From Streptomyces sp. RKAG293 (GTDB taxonomy: Bacteria; Actinomycetota; Actinomycetes; Streptomycetales; Streptomycetaceae): a DNA stretch of 64,000 nt. A program made the translations under genes and the position numbers. The stretch covers positions 2,052,501 to 2,116,500 of the forward strand of contig NZ_JAJOZB010000001.1 in NCBI RefSeq assembly GCF_023701745.1, given 5' to 3'. Each line of letters starts with the position of its first letter. The stretch's first letter is position 1. This document shows, one piece after another, positions 42,958 to 51,930 of the stretch. The notes below the pieces were generated by a model that searched no databases, had not been told where the DNA came from, and saw only the letters and a program-made list of their open reading frames with translations.

Positions 42958-43035
42958 GCGCAACAAGATCTGAATCTTGCGCACCTACCAGCGATCCGTT
43001 GCGTCTCGGAGCCAGCCCGCGGCGATCTGTTGCGC
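42958..43035. promoter_or_regulatory. TTGCGC box cluster upstream of the nitrilase gene
   Basis: Four TTGCG(C/T) boxes in the 171-bp gap between the Lrp and nitrilase genes: reverse orientation 42958-42963, forward 42977-42982, 42999-43004 and 43030-43035. The last two are part of 13-bp direct repeats GCGATCCGTTGCG (42992-43004) and GCGATCTGTTGCG (43023-43035) about 31 bp (three helical turns) apart. Likely sites for the adjacent Lrp regulator. Confidence 0.55.
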
Positions 43036-43065
43036 ATGTGTTCCAGGCCACAGCCCGGGACGACA

Positions 43066-43521
43066 CTAGGTCGGCGAGCCCGAGGTGTAGCGGCGCAGCA
43101 GCGGCGACAGCACCAGGACGGACTTGGTCCGCTCGACGAACGGCTCCCCGGCGATCCGTTCCAGCACCCGCTCGAAGTGCCGCACGTCGGAGGCGAAGAC
43201 CTGGACGAGGGCGTCCGCCTCGCCGGTGACGGTCGAGACGGTCGCGACCTCGGAGTAGCGGGCGAGACCGCGCAGGATGTCGCCGGGGCCGGTGTTGCGC
43301 CGGCAGTAGATCTCGACGAACGCCTCGGTCTCCCAGCCGAGCGCCGCCGGGTCCACCCGTACGGTGAAGCCGGTGATGGCGCCGGAGGCCAGCAGCCGGT
43401 CCACCCGGCGTTTCACGGCGGGGGCGGAGAGCCCGACCTGGGTGCCGATGTCGGCGTAGGAGCGGCGGGCGTCCTCGGCAAGGGCATGGACGATGCGTTC
43501 GTCGAGATCATTCAGGCGCAC
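43066..43521 (-). CDS. Lrp/AsnC family regulator of amino-acid module
   Basis: The 151-residue protein has an N-terminal winged HTH (RRSYADIGTQVGLSAPAVKRRVDRLLASGAI) and a RAM effector domain (VATVSTVTGEADALVQVFASDVRHFERVL). GTG 43521 is the start. It follows the permease by only 10 bp, so both are co-transcribed, and stands in front of the nitrilase-flavoenzyme pair. Repeated TTGCGC boxes before both transcripts make it the probable local regulator, induced by the transported amino acid (inference). Confidence 0.9.
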   Translation of the reverse strand: MRLNDLDERIVHALAEDARRSYADIGTQVGLSAPAVKRRVDRLLASGAITGFTVRVDPAALGWETEAFVEIYCRRNTGPGDILRGLARYSEVATVSTVTGEADALVQVFASDVRHFERVLERIAGEPFVERTKSVLVLSPLLRRYTSGSPT

Positions 43522-43531
43522 AGCGGGTGGT

Positions 43532-45022
43532 TCACACTTCTTCTCGGGCGAGCTGGGACCGGCGCATGCCGTACGTGAAGTACAGCACGAGTCCGCCGGC
43601 CATCCAGATTCCGAACCACTTCCAGGTCTGGGCGCCGAGGCTGGTCATCATCCACAGGCAGAGCAGGAAGCCGATGGCGGGGGTGACCGGGGAGAACGCG
43701 ACGCGGAAGGTGCGCGGCAGGTCCGGCCGGGTGCGGCGCAGAATGATCACCGCGACGTTGACCAGGGCGAAGGCGAAGAGCGTGCCGATGCTGGTGGCGT
43801 TGGCGAGCTCGCCGAGCGGCACCAGGGCCGCCAGGATGCCGCAGAAGAGCGAGACGATCACGGTGTTGGCGCGCGGGGTGCCGGTCTTCGGGTCGACCTT
43901 CGAGAAGATCTTGGGCACCAGGCCGTCGCGGGACATCGAGAACAGGATGCGGGTCTGTCCGTAGAGCACCGTCAGCACCACGCTGGCGATCGCGATGACG
44001 GCGCCCGCGGCGAGCAGCACCGCCCAGAAGCTCTGGCCGGTGACCTGGCGGAGGATCTGCGCGAGGGCGGCGTCGGCGTCGCTGAACTGCTGCCACGGCA
44101 TGGCGCCGACGGCGACCAGCGCCACCAGGCAGTACAGCACCGTGACGATGAGCAGCGACAGGATGATCGCGCGCGGCATGTCGCGCTTGGGGTTCTTGGC
44201 CTCCTCGCCGGCGGTGGAGGCGGCGTCGAAGCCGATGTACGAGAAGAACAGCGTGGCGCCGGCGGCGCTGACGCCCGCCATGCCCAGCGGCATCAGCGGG
44301 TGGAAGTTGCCGGCCCGGATGCCGGTGAAGGCGACCGCGCAGAACAGCACCAGCGAGGCGATCTTCACGACGACCATGACGGTGTTGACGCGGGCGCTCT
44401 CCCGGGCGCCGCGCAGCAGGAACACCATGGAGAGCAGCACGACCAGCAGCGCGGGGATGTTCACGACGCCGCCCGCGCCCGGCGGGTTGGCGAGCGCGTC
44501 GGGGATGGTGACGCCGATCGTGCCGTCCAGCAGTTCGTTGAGGTACTGGCCCCAGCCGACCGCGACCGCGGCGACCGACACCCCGTACTCCAGGATCAGG
44601 CACCAGCCGCAGAGCCAGGCGATGAACTCGCCCATCGTGGCGTAGGTGTAGGAGTACGAGGACCCGGAGACCGGGATGCTGCCCGCCAGTTCGGCGTAGG
44701 AGAGCGCCGAGAAGAGCGCGGTGAACCCGGCGATGACGAAGGAGATCACGACCGCGGGGCCGGCCTTGGGAACGGCCTCGCCCAGCACCACGAAGATGCC
44801 GGTGCCGAGGGTCGCTCCGATGCTGATCATCGTCAGCTGCCACATGCCGAGGGAGCGCTTCAGCTCCCCGCCGTCACCGTGGCCGCCCTCGGCGACGAGC
44901 CGGTCGACGGGCTTGCGCCGCATCAGCCTGCCGCCGAAGCCGCCGCCGGGGGTGGGGCCGCCGGGGGCGGGATGCGCCCCGGTCCGGTCGAGGGTGGACG
45001 GCGCTGCGCCAGTTCGTGCCAC
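43532..45022 (-). CDS. APC-family amino acid permease
   Basis: Cationic-amino-acid-transporter-like permease. The 496-residue protein has about 12-14 membrane helices; the substrate-binding unwound helix appears as MISIGATLGTGIFVVLGE, with SYAELAGSIPVSGSSYSYTYATMGEFIAWLCGW and TLFFSYIGFDAASTAGEEAKNPKRDMPRAI typical of the CAT subfamily. GTG 45022 has AAGGAG nine bases upstream; the frame is open to 45148. First gene of the catabolic module; cargo probably a basic or aromatic amino acid. Confidence 0.92.
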   Translation of the reverse strand: MARTGAAPSTLDRTGAHPAPGGPTPGGGFGGRLMRRKPVDRLVAEGGHGDGGELKRSLGMWQLTMISIGATLGTGIFVVLGEAVPKAGPAVVISFVIAGFTALFSALSYAELAGSIPVSGSSYSYTYATMGEFIAWLCGWCLILEYGVSVAAVAVGWGQYLNELLDGTIGVTIPDALANPPGAGGVVNIPALLVVLLSMVFLLRGARESARVNTVMVVVKIASLVLFCAVAFTGIRAGNFHPLMPLGMAGVSAAGATLFFSYIGFDAASTAGEEAKNPKRDMPRAIILSLLIVTVLYCLVALVAVGAMPWQQFSDADAALAQILRQVTGQSFWAVLLAAGAVIAIASVVLTVLYGQTRILFSMSRDGLVPKIFSKVDPKTGTPRANTVIVSLFCGILAALVPLGELANATSIGTLFAFALVNVAVIILRRTRPDLPRTFRVAFSPVTPAIGFLLCLWMMTSLGAQTWKWFGIWMAGGLVLYFTYGMRRSQLAREEV

Positions 45023-45199
45023 TGCGGGGGCTCCTTGGTCGTGCCGGCTCGGACGGCGGCGGCGAGGTCGCGGCGGCACCGTACGGGAGTGCGCGTCCCG
45101 GCGCACTACCGGTGGGAACCGCCGAGCTTGGGGTCGCCACCGCTCCACGTACAGGGCATGACCTTACGAGGTATGACGAGTGGCGGTAATGCGGGTCTA

Positions 45200-45279
45200 T
45201 TGCGCATCTGCGGATGATCGTTGCGCGAAACCGCCGGAGTGCGCCGAATCATTGCCCCCGCTGCGACAGGTCGTTGCGT
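45200..45279. promoter_or_regulatory. TTGCGC box cluster upstream of the permease gene
   Basis: TTGCGC at 45200-45205 and 45221-45226 (21 bp apart, two helical turns), the second within GATCGTTGCGC, plus TTGCGT at 45274-45279 within GGTCGTTGCGT. Same motif and orientation as in front of the nitrilase gene. It lies in the 339-bp interval 45023-45361, which otherwise carries only the permease leader and the guaB1 terminator. Confidence 0.55.
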
Positions 45280-45307
45280 TGTCCGCTTTGTGAGGGTGTG
45301 AACGCGA

Positions 45308-45347
45308 GAGCGCCGGACCGGCTGGAGTCCCAGCCGGTCCGGCGCTC
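45308..45347 (-). terminator. Perfect 18-bp terminator hairpin after guaB1
   Basis: Bases 45308-45325 are exactly complementary to 45330-45347 with an AGTC loop, 14 bp past the guaB1 stop codon. Confidence 0.85.
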
Positions 45348-45361
45348 GGCGTGCTGCGTCA

Positions 45362-46850
<1,489 letters not shown>

Positions 46851-46955
46851 CACCGAACCAGCGCCGTCCAGGCTGCGGCTCCTACGCCATCATCGCCGAT
46901 GCGACCAAGTTCTGGCGAACCGGCGCCCCCCGTTCTGTGCCTTCCGCCAGGGGGC

Positions 46956-47270
46956 TCAGGCCTCGTTTGTGGCTTCCTCCACGATCACGTGGAGGGGGGT
47001 GTCGGTGTGCTGCCAGAAGTCGGAGGCGTCCCGGAGGATCTGGGTGACGATGCGCCATTCGCGGGGCGAGGCGGCGGCATACTCCTGCCAGCCCGTGACC
47101 CGCAGCCGGCGCCGGGTGGCGGCCGGGCACCAGGACAGGTCGGTCAGGCAGTCCGCCAGGGCGTCCCAGTTGCGGCCGAAGTACTCCGGCAGGGACAGCG
47201 ACCGGACGCAGCGGTCCATGAACTCGTGCCGGGTGGTGACACCGGCGAGGTCGAGCACGGTGGCCGTCAC
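46956..47270 (-). CDS. Barstar-family ribonuclease inhibitor
   Basis: Cytoplasmic protein inhibitor of guanyl-specific RNases. The 104-residue protein has the barstar core: LDLAGVTTRHEFMDRC, then the RNase-binding helix PEYFGRNWDALADCLTDLSW (Asp residues equivalent to barstar Asp35/Asp39) and an acidic C-terminal strand LHVIVEEATNE. GTG 47270 overlaps the RNase stop codon by 4 nt (GTGA), so inhibitor synthesis is tied to that of the nuclease encoded just upstream. Confidence 0.88.
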   Translation of the reverse strand: MTATVLDLAGVTTRHEFMDRCVRSLSLPEYFGRNWDALADCLTDLSWCPAATRRRLRVTGWQEYAAASPREWRIVTQILRDASDFWQHTDTPLHVIVEEATNEA

Positions 47271-47758
47271 CGCAGCACCGCCTTGAAGGTCTGGTAGTGG
47301 TCGTCGGTGTAGTAGAACTCGCCGCCCTCGCCGGTGATGATCCGGCGGGCGCCGCGGTCGCGTGAGCCCGGGGTCGTGACGGTGTACTCGTGGTAGTAGC
47401 CGGCCTTCTCGCGGGGCAGCTCCTTCTCGAAGTTGCTGAACACGGCCCCGTCCTTCGGGTACGGGTACGGGCCGCCCCGGTCGATCAGCGCCAGGGTGTT
47501 CCGCGCCTCGGCGGGCAGCCGGCCGGCGGCGACCGTCGCGCGGCCGGCGGCCCAGCCGGGAACGGTGGCGGTGGGTCCGTAGCCACTGCCGGGGGACGCC
47601 GGGGAGCGCGTCGCGGTCCCCGTACCCGTCGTCCCGGTGGGCGTCCCGGTGCCCGCCCCGGTGTGGCTCCCGGTGGGCGGGGAACAGCCGGTGAGGAGCA
47701 CGACGAGGCACATCAGGAGCGCGGCGGCGGCCGCGCGCGTGGCGGACCGCAGCAGCAT
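47267..47758 (-). CDS. Lipoprotein RNase Sa-like guanyl-specific ribonuclease
   Basis: Extracellular-type guanyl-specific RNase. Residues about 80-163 match RNase Sa closely: LPAEARNTL, GPYPYPKDGAVFSN, and the catalytic residues Glu124 (YYHEYTV), Arg135 and Arg139 (RDRGARRIITGE) and His154 (YYTDDHYQTF). Unlike secreted RNase Sa, the precursor begins with a lipoprotein signal (VVLLTGC, lipobox Cys25) and a ~50-residue Gly/Thr/Ser/Pro tether, and both cysteines of the RNase Sa disulfide are absent. So it is likely anchored to the outer face of the membrane. ATG 47758. Confidence 0.9.
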   Translation of the reverse strand: MLLRSATRAAAAALLMCLVVLLTGCSPPTGSHTGAGTGTPTGTTGTGTATRSPASPGSGYGPTATVPGWAAGRATVAAGRLPAEARNTLALIDRGGPYPYPKDGAVFSNFEKELPREKAGYYHEYTVTTPGSRDRGARRIITGEGGEFYYTDDHYQTFKAVLR

Positions 47759-47808
47759 GCGGCCGATGCTGCCACACGGCCCCGGCCGGAGCACGGTGGC
47801 GCGCGCGG

Positions 47809-48567
47809 TCAGACCGTGGGCGTGACCTGGGGACTCGCGGCGTCCGGCGGACCGCCGAGGGCCAGCTGGGAGACCAGCCGGTAGCGGTCGCCGCGGTAGA
47901 TGGCGTGCGTGTACTCGAAGAGCCGGCCGTGCTGGTCGCGGGTGACGCGCTCCGAGGACAGCACCGCCGCTCCGGCGCTGATGCCGAGCAGCGACGCCTG
48001 CACGGTGTCGGCGGACAGCGCCTCGTGGATCTGCTCGGCCGCGGAGGGCTCGATGCCGTAGCGGTCGCGCAGCAGGGAGTAGAAGGAGCCGCTCTCGACG
48101 TCGTCCGCGGTGGCGCCGGGCACCAGTTCGCTGAGGACGTGGATGGTCTCCAGCGCCATCGGCTCGTCGTCGACCAGCCGCTGCCGGGCCACCCGCAGCA
48201 CGGGGGTGCCGGCCTCGACGCGCAGCCGGCTCCCGATGCTCATGCCGGCCGGGATCACCGAGTGGTCGAGGACGCGGCTGGTCCACGTCCCCGGGGCCGC
48301 CGGGTAGCCGGACTGATCGGCGGCCGGCGCGGTCACGATCCGCTGGGAGATCTTCGGCGTGCCGACGAACACCCCGCGCCCGTGCTCGCGCACCAGCCAG
48401 CCGTCCTTGACCAGTTCGTCCACCACGGCGCGCAACGTCGGCCGGGAGGTCTCGAGTTCGACGCACAGCTGCCGTTCGGCCGGGATGGCCTGCCCCACCG
48501 CGCGGGCCTCGATCAGCGAGATCAGGTGCTCGCGGATCAGATCGCGTTTTCTCAGTCCGGCAGTCAT
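47809..48567 (-). CDS. GntR/HutC family regulator with UTRA domain
   Basis: Metabolite-responsive regulator. The 252-residue protein has a GntR winged helix (LIREHLISLIEARAVGQAIPAERQLCVELETSRPTLRAVVDELV, about 9-55) and a UTRA effector domain (about 85-240; PVLRVARQRLVDDEPMALETIHV, GRLFEYTHAIYRGDRYRL). The same subfamily includes the GlcNAc sensor DasR. It is divergent from a chitinase gene 188 bp away, so control of chitin use is plausible, but a DasR-type site was not found. Confidence 0.88.
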   Translation of the reverse strand: MTAGLRKRDLIREHLISLIEARAVGQAIPAERQLCVELETSRPTLRAVVDELVKDGWLVREHGRGVFVGTPKISQRIVTAPAADQSGYPAAPGTWTSRVLDHSVIPAGMSIGSRLRVEAGTPVLRVARQRLVDDEPMALETIHVLSELVPGATADDVESGSFYSLLRDRYGIEPSAAEQIHEALSADTVQASLLGISAGAAVLSSERVTRDQHGRLFEYTHAIYRGDRYRLVSQLALGGPPDAASPQVTPTV

Positions 48568-48647
48568 CGGGTACGCCGCTCCCGCGCAGTGAGCACACAG
48601 TGGCCAATCTTGTGCCGTCAGCTTAGGTCAGCAGACAGGTTGGCGTA

Positions 48648-48671
48648 AATAAACTGACCACTTATTGACCA
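48648..48671. promoter_or_regulatory. Candidate GntR operator in divergent gap
   Basis: AATAA (48648-48652) and TTATT (48662-48666) form an inverted repeat, and TGACCA occurs directly repeated at 48655-48660 and 48666-48671, 11 bp apart. The AT-rich patch stands out in a GC-rich setting, between the divergent GntR and chitinase genes. Assignment to the GntR protein is inferred. Confidence 0.4.
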
Positions 48672-48755
48672 ATTGACGGTTCCTGGTCCACCATCACCCC
48701 AGCGCCATCCCCCCACTGGTCAGGATTCCGACCACCGTCACCGGAGGCCAGCACC

Positions 48756-49880
48756 ATGCGCAATCGCCGACTTCTCACCGCCGCCGCCGCGGCCGCCGCC
48801 TGTACGGTCGCGGCCTTCACCGCGGGATCGGCCTTGGGTTCTCCCGCGGGCCGCACACCCGCCCCGGTCCACGCCGCCCCCGCCGCCGCCCCCGCCGCCG
48901 TCCCCGCCGTGCCGTCCGGTGTGCAGCTGCAGGGCTGGCTCTACCCCGGCTCCGCCGGTGAGCCGCAGTGCGCCGGCCAGGCGGAGTACGCCGACAACCG
49001 GCTCAGGAGCGGCGCGCTCAAGCCCGAGTACTGGGCGGTCCAGCCCAACGGCACCCTGCTCCTGGAGACCGCGGCCCAGGGCCTGTGCAACGCCTACAGC
49101 GCGGCCGACGTCGCCGACCTCAAAGCGCATTCGACGTACCAGTACCCGACCGTCTCGGGCATGGACACCCCCACCGTCCGCGCCCTGGTGGGCAGTTCGG
49201 CCCGGCGCGGCCAGGCCGTCCAGCAGCTCACGGCGATGACCGTCAACGCCGGGCTGACCGGCATCGACGTCGACATGGAGGACTACTGGTCCTGGTCCAC
49301 CGGCGACTTCGCCGACTACCGCACCTTCCTCACCCAGCTCGCCACATCGCTGCACGCCTCCGGCAAGCGTCTGCAGGTGGATGCCCCGGCGATGACCGAG
49401 GACGCGCCCTACTACGACTACGCGGCGGTGGTCGCGACGGGCGTCGACGAGCTCGCGATCATGGCGTACGACGACGAGTACGACTCCGCCGCCGGCGGAA
49501 AGTGCAAGCCCATCACCCCGTACGCCTGGCTGAAGCAGGTCGTCCAGTACGCGCGGAGCAAGGTGCCCGACCACGACAAGCTGGTCATCGGGCTGCCCTC
49601 GTACGGCTACAGCGCCCCCGCGTCCTGCGACACCTCGGCCATCGAGGGCAACATCCCGTTCAGCGTGATGCGCGGCAAGCCCGGCTGGTCGGGCAACGCG
49701 TCCACCATCGAGCAGCGCCGGGACAGCGGGTCCGGCGAGATCCGCTGGACCTCGGGCGGGAAGCTCTACGACTACGTCGACCAGACGTCGATGGACCGCA
49801 AGCTGCAGGTCCTCACCGGCCTCGGCGTCACCAAGGTCTCGGTGTGGTCGCTCGGCGGGAACCCCTGGTTCACCCGCTGA
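48756..49880 (+). CDS. Secreted GH18 glycoside hydrolase (chitinase-like)
   Basis: Exported GH18 enzyme. The 374-residue protein has a signal peptide (MRNRRLLTAAAAAAACTVAAF), an Ala/Pro linker to about residue 52, then a GH18 barrel with catalytic Asp171-Asp173-Glu175 in GIDVDMEDYW and the conserved ELAIMAYDDEYDS and VIGLPSYGYS segments. No carbohydrate-binding module, in contrast to the chitinase at 12.8 kb. Substrate may be chitin or another GlcNAc polymer. Starts at ATG 48756; GGAGG 9 bases upstream. Confidence 0.88.
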   Translation: MRNRRLLTAAAAAAACTVAAFTAGSALGSPAGRTPAPVHAAPAAAPAAVPAVPSGVQLQGWLYPGSAGEPQCAGQAEYADNRLRSGALKPEYWAVQPNGTLLLETAAQGLCNAYSAADVADLKAHSTYQYPTVSGMDTPTVRALVGSSARRGQAVQQLTAMTVNAGLTGIDVDMEDYWSWSTGDFADYRTFLTQLATSLHASGKRLQVDAPAMTEDAPYYDYAAVVATGVDELAIMAYDDEYDSAAGGKCKPITPYAWLKQVVQYARSKVPDHDKLVIGLPSYGYSAPASCDTSAIEGNIPFSVMRGKPGWSGNASTIEQRRDSGSGEIRWTSGGKLYDYVDQTSMDRKLQVLTGLGVTKVSVWSLGGNPWFTR

Positions 49881-49886
49881 GTCCCC

Positions 49887-49960
49887 CAGCTACCACTGGG
49901 AGGTGCCCCCACAGCTACCGCTGGGAGGTGCCGCACAGTTACCGCTGGGAGTTACCCCCA
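49887..49960. repeat. Three tandem copies of a dispersed 24-25-bp repeat
   Basis: Units at 49887-49911, 49912-49935 and 49936-49960, each beginning CAG(C/T)TACC(A/G)CTGGGAG and ending in a C-run. Each carries a CCCAG/CTGGG-type stem. They fill the space between the convergent chitinase and SorC genes; a fourth, inverted copy is at 57467-57494. Confidence 0.85.
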
Positions 49961-49991
49961 GCCGGACACGGGCACGTGCGACCCCGGCGGA

Positions 49992-51005
49992 CTACGGTCC
50001 GTCGGGGTCCGCGCGGTCCAGGGCGGGGCGCGGGGCGGCGCCGGTCGAGTACAGCAGGTGGTCGGCGGCGGCGGTGTCCGTCACCAGGCTGGTGACCAGC
50101 CCGGAGCGCAGCACCGCGTCGATCGCGGCGGCCTTGCGCAGCCCGCCCGCGATGGCCAGCACCTCGGGGATCCGGCGGAGCCGGTCCGCCTCGATGGTGA
50201 TGCAGCGTTCGCCCAGGTCCCGGCCGACCCGGCGCCCCGCGGCGTCGAACAGGTGCGAGGACATCTCGGCGGCGACGCCGAGCCCCGCGTAGTGCGCGCG
50301 CTCGGCGTCGGTCAGCGCGTCATGGACGGTGGAGATGCCGGCCGCCCAGGAGCCGATCGAGACCACCGCGACCGTGACCTTGTCGAAGTACCCCATCGCG
50401 GCGGCGATTCCGCTCTGCGCGCGCAGCGTGGCGGCCGTCGCCGGGTCCGGCAGCACCATCGGCGCGTACAGCGGGTGCGCCTCGCCGCCGGAGACCGCGG
50501 CGGCGGTCCGCACCGCCTCGACGGAGCCGCGCTCGGCGGTGCCCACGTCGTACACACCGGTGAGCTGGACGACGGTGCACGGCGGCAGCCGGTCCAGGGC
50601 GTTGGCCATCGTGATGATGGAGCGGCCCCAGGCCAGGCCGAGCACATCGCCCTCGGTGACCAGTTCGCCCAGCAGGTCGGCGGCGACCTTGCCCAGGTTC
50701 TCCGGGTCGGGCGCGTCCGACTGCTCCGGCGGTGTCTCGACGACGACCGCGTGCCGCAGGCCGTAGCGGGCGCGCAGCGCGTCGGAGCGCTCGGCGTCCA
50801 GCTCGGCCGGGACCCGGATCTCGATCCGTACCAGGTCACGTTCGAGGGCGGTCTCCAGCACCCGGGCCACCTTGAAGCGGCTCACGCCGAACTCCTCGGC
50901 GATCTGGATCTTGGACTTGCCCTCGAGGTAGAAACGGCGCGCCATCGCTGCGGCCTGGACCATCTCGCCGGGGCCCATGCGCACCTGTGTGCGGCCTGTG
51001 GTCAC
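49992..51005 (-). CDS. SorC/DeoR-type sugar-binding transcriptional regulator
   Basis: Regulator responding to a phosphorylated sugar. The 337-residue protein has an N-terminal HTH (AAAMARRFYLEGKSKIQIAEEFGVSRFKVARVLETALERDLV) and the SorC sugar-binding domain (from about 60) with LGLAWGRSIITMANAL, TVVQLTGVYDVG and CITIEADRLRRIPEVLAIAGGLRKAAAIDAVLRSGLV. GTG 51005 has GGGGAGAG five bases upstream; 51047 is an in-frame alternative. It lies 83 bp downstream of rpe, a pentose-phosphate gene, on the same strand. Confidence 0.9.
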   Translation of the reverse strand: MTTGRTQVRMGPGEMVQAAAMARRFYLEGKSKIQIAEEFGVSRFKVARVLETALERDLVRIEIRVPAELDAERSDALRARYGLRHAVVVETPPEQSDAPDPENLGKVAADLLGELVTEGDVLGLAWGRSIITMANALDRLPPCTVVQLTGVYDVGTAERGSVEAVRTAAAVSGGEAHPLYAPMVLPDPATAATLRAQSGIAAAMGYFDKVTVAVVSIGSWAAGISTVHDALTDAERAHYAGLGVAAEMSSHLFDAAGRRVGRDLGERCITIEADRLRRIPEVLAIAGGLRKAAAIDAVLRSGLVTSLVTDTAAADHLLYSTGAAPRPALDRADPDGP

Positions 51006-51088
51006 GTTGCTCTCCCCAGTTGCCCATCTGATCGGCTCCGCGCTCATCCTCGCAGATGGCGCGGTGTTACGGACGCGTAGCCGGACCG

Positions 51089-51754
51089 TCAGTGGGTACA
51101 GGCCGCCGAGGCCAGCTCACGCAGCCCCCGCACCGCCGCCGCCGGGTCGTCCGCACCGTAGACCGCCGAACCCGCGACGAAGACGTCAGCGCCCGCCTCG
51201 GCACACCGTTCGATGGTCCGCTCCGACACCCCGCCGTCGATCTGCAGCCACAGCTCCAGGCCGTGCTTGTCGATGAGGGCGCGGGTCCGGCGGATCTTGG
51301 GCAGCATGATGTCGAGGAACGCCTGACCGCCGAAGCCGGGCTCCACCGTCATGATCAGCAGCATGTCGAGCTCGGGCAGCAGGTCCTCGTACGGCTCGAT
51401 CGGGGTGGCGGGCTTGAGTGCCATCGACGCCCGCGCGCCCTTCGCCCGGATCTCCCGGGCCAGCCGCACCGGCGCGGCCGCCGCCTCGACGTGGAAGGTG
51501 ACGGAACCGGCGCCCGCCTCGACATAGGCCGGGGCCCAGCGGTCCGGGTCCTGGATCATCAGATGGCAGTCGAGCGGGATGTCCGACGCCCTGCTCAGCG
51601 ACTCCACGATCGGCACACCGAGCGTCAGGTTGGGCACGAAGTGGTTGTCCATGACGTCGACATGGAGCCAGTCGGCGCCTTCCACGGCCTTCGCCTCGTC
51701 GGCGAGCCGGGCGAAATCGGCGGAAAGAATACTGGGGTTGATCTGCACGCTCAT
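51089..51754 (-). CDS. rpe: Ribulose-phosphate 3-epimerase
   Basis: Interconverts ribulose 5-phosphate and xylulose 5-phosphate in the pentose phosphate pathway. The 221-residue TIM barrel shows the metal- and substrate-binding residues in [47 protein letters not shown] and [12 protein letters not shown] 51754; the upstream frame to 51865 is not family-like. Divergent from the MMPL exporter gene. Confidence 0.95.
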   Translation of the reverse strand: MSVQINPSILSADFARLADEAKAVEGADWLHVDVMDNHFVPNLTLGVPIVESLSRASDIPLDCHLMIQDPDRWAPAYVEAGAGSVTFHVEAAAAPVRLAREIRAKGARASMALKPATPIEPYEDLLPELDMLLIMTVEPGFGGQAFLDIMLPKIRRTRALIDKHGLELWLQIDGGVSERTIERCAEAGADVFVAGSAVYGADDPAAAVRGLRELASAACTH

Positions 51755-51930
51755 ATGTCCAGCAAACCAGATGCCGGAGGGTCCCAGAGCACCGCCCGTG
51801 CAAGGAACGCGCCCGTTCCGTAAAATGCCGGAACGATCTCGAACACCGGTGCCATGCTGGATCACGAACCGCTCTCCCCCCAGGATTTCGGGAGGGCCGA
51901 CGGAGCGTACGCAAAGCGGGGAGACTCGTC

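Noticed and set aside
46956..47758. Classical type II toxin-antitoxin locus
   Set aside because: The nuclease carries a lipoprotein export signal, so the inhibitor more likely protects the producer before export than forming a TA addiction pair.
48568..48755. DasR-type site before the second chitinase
   Set aside because: No TGGTCTAGACCA-like palindrome; only AT-rich TGACCA repeats are present.
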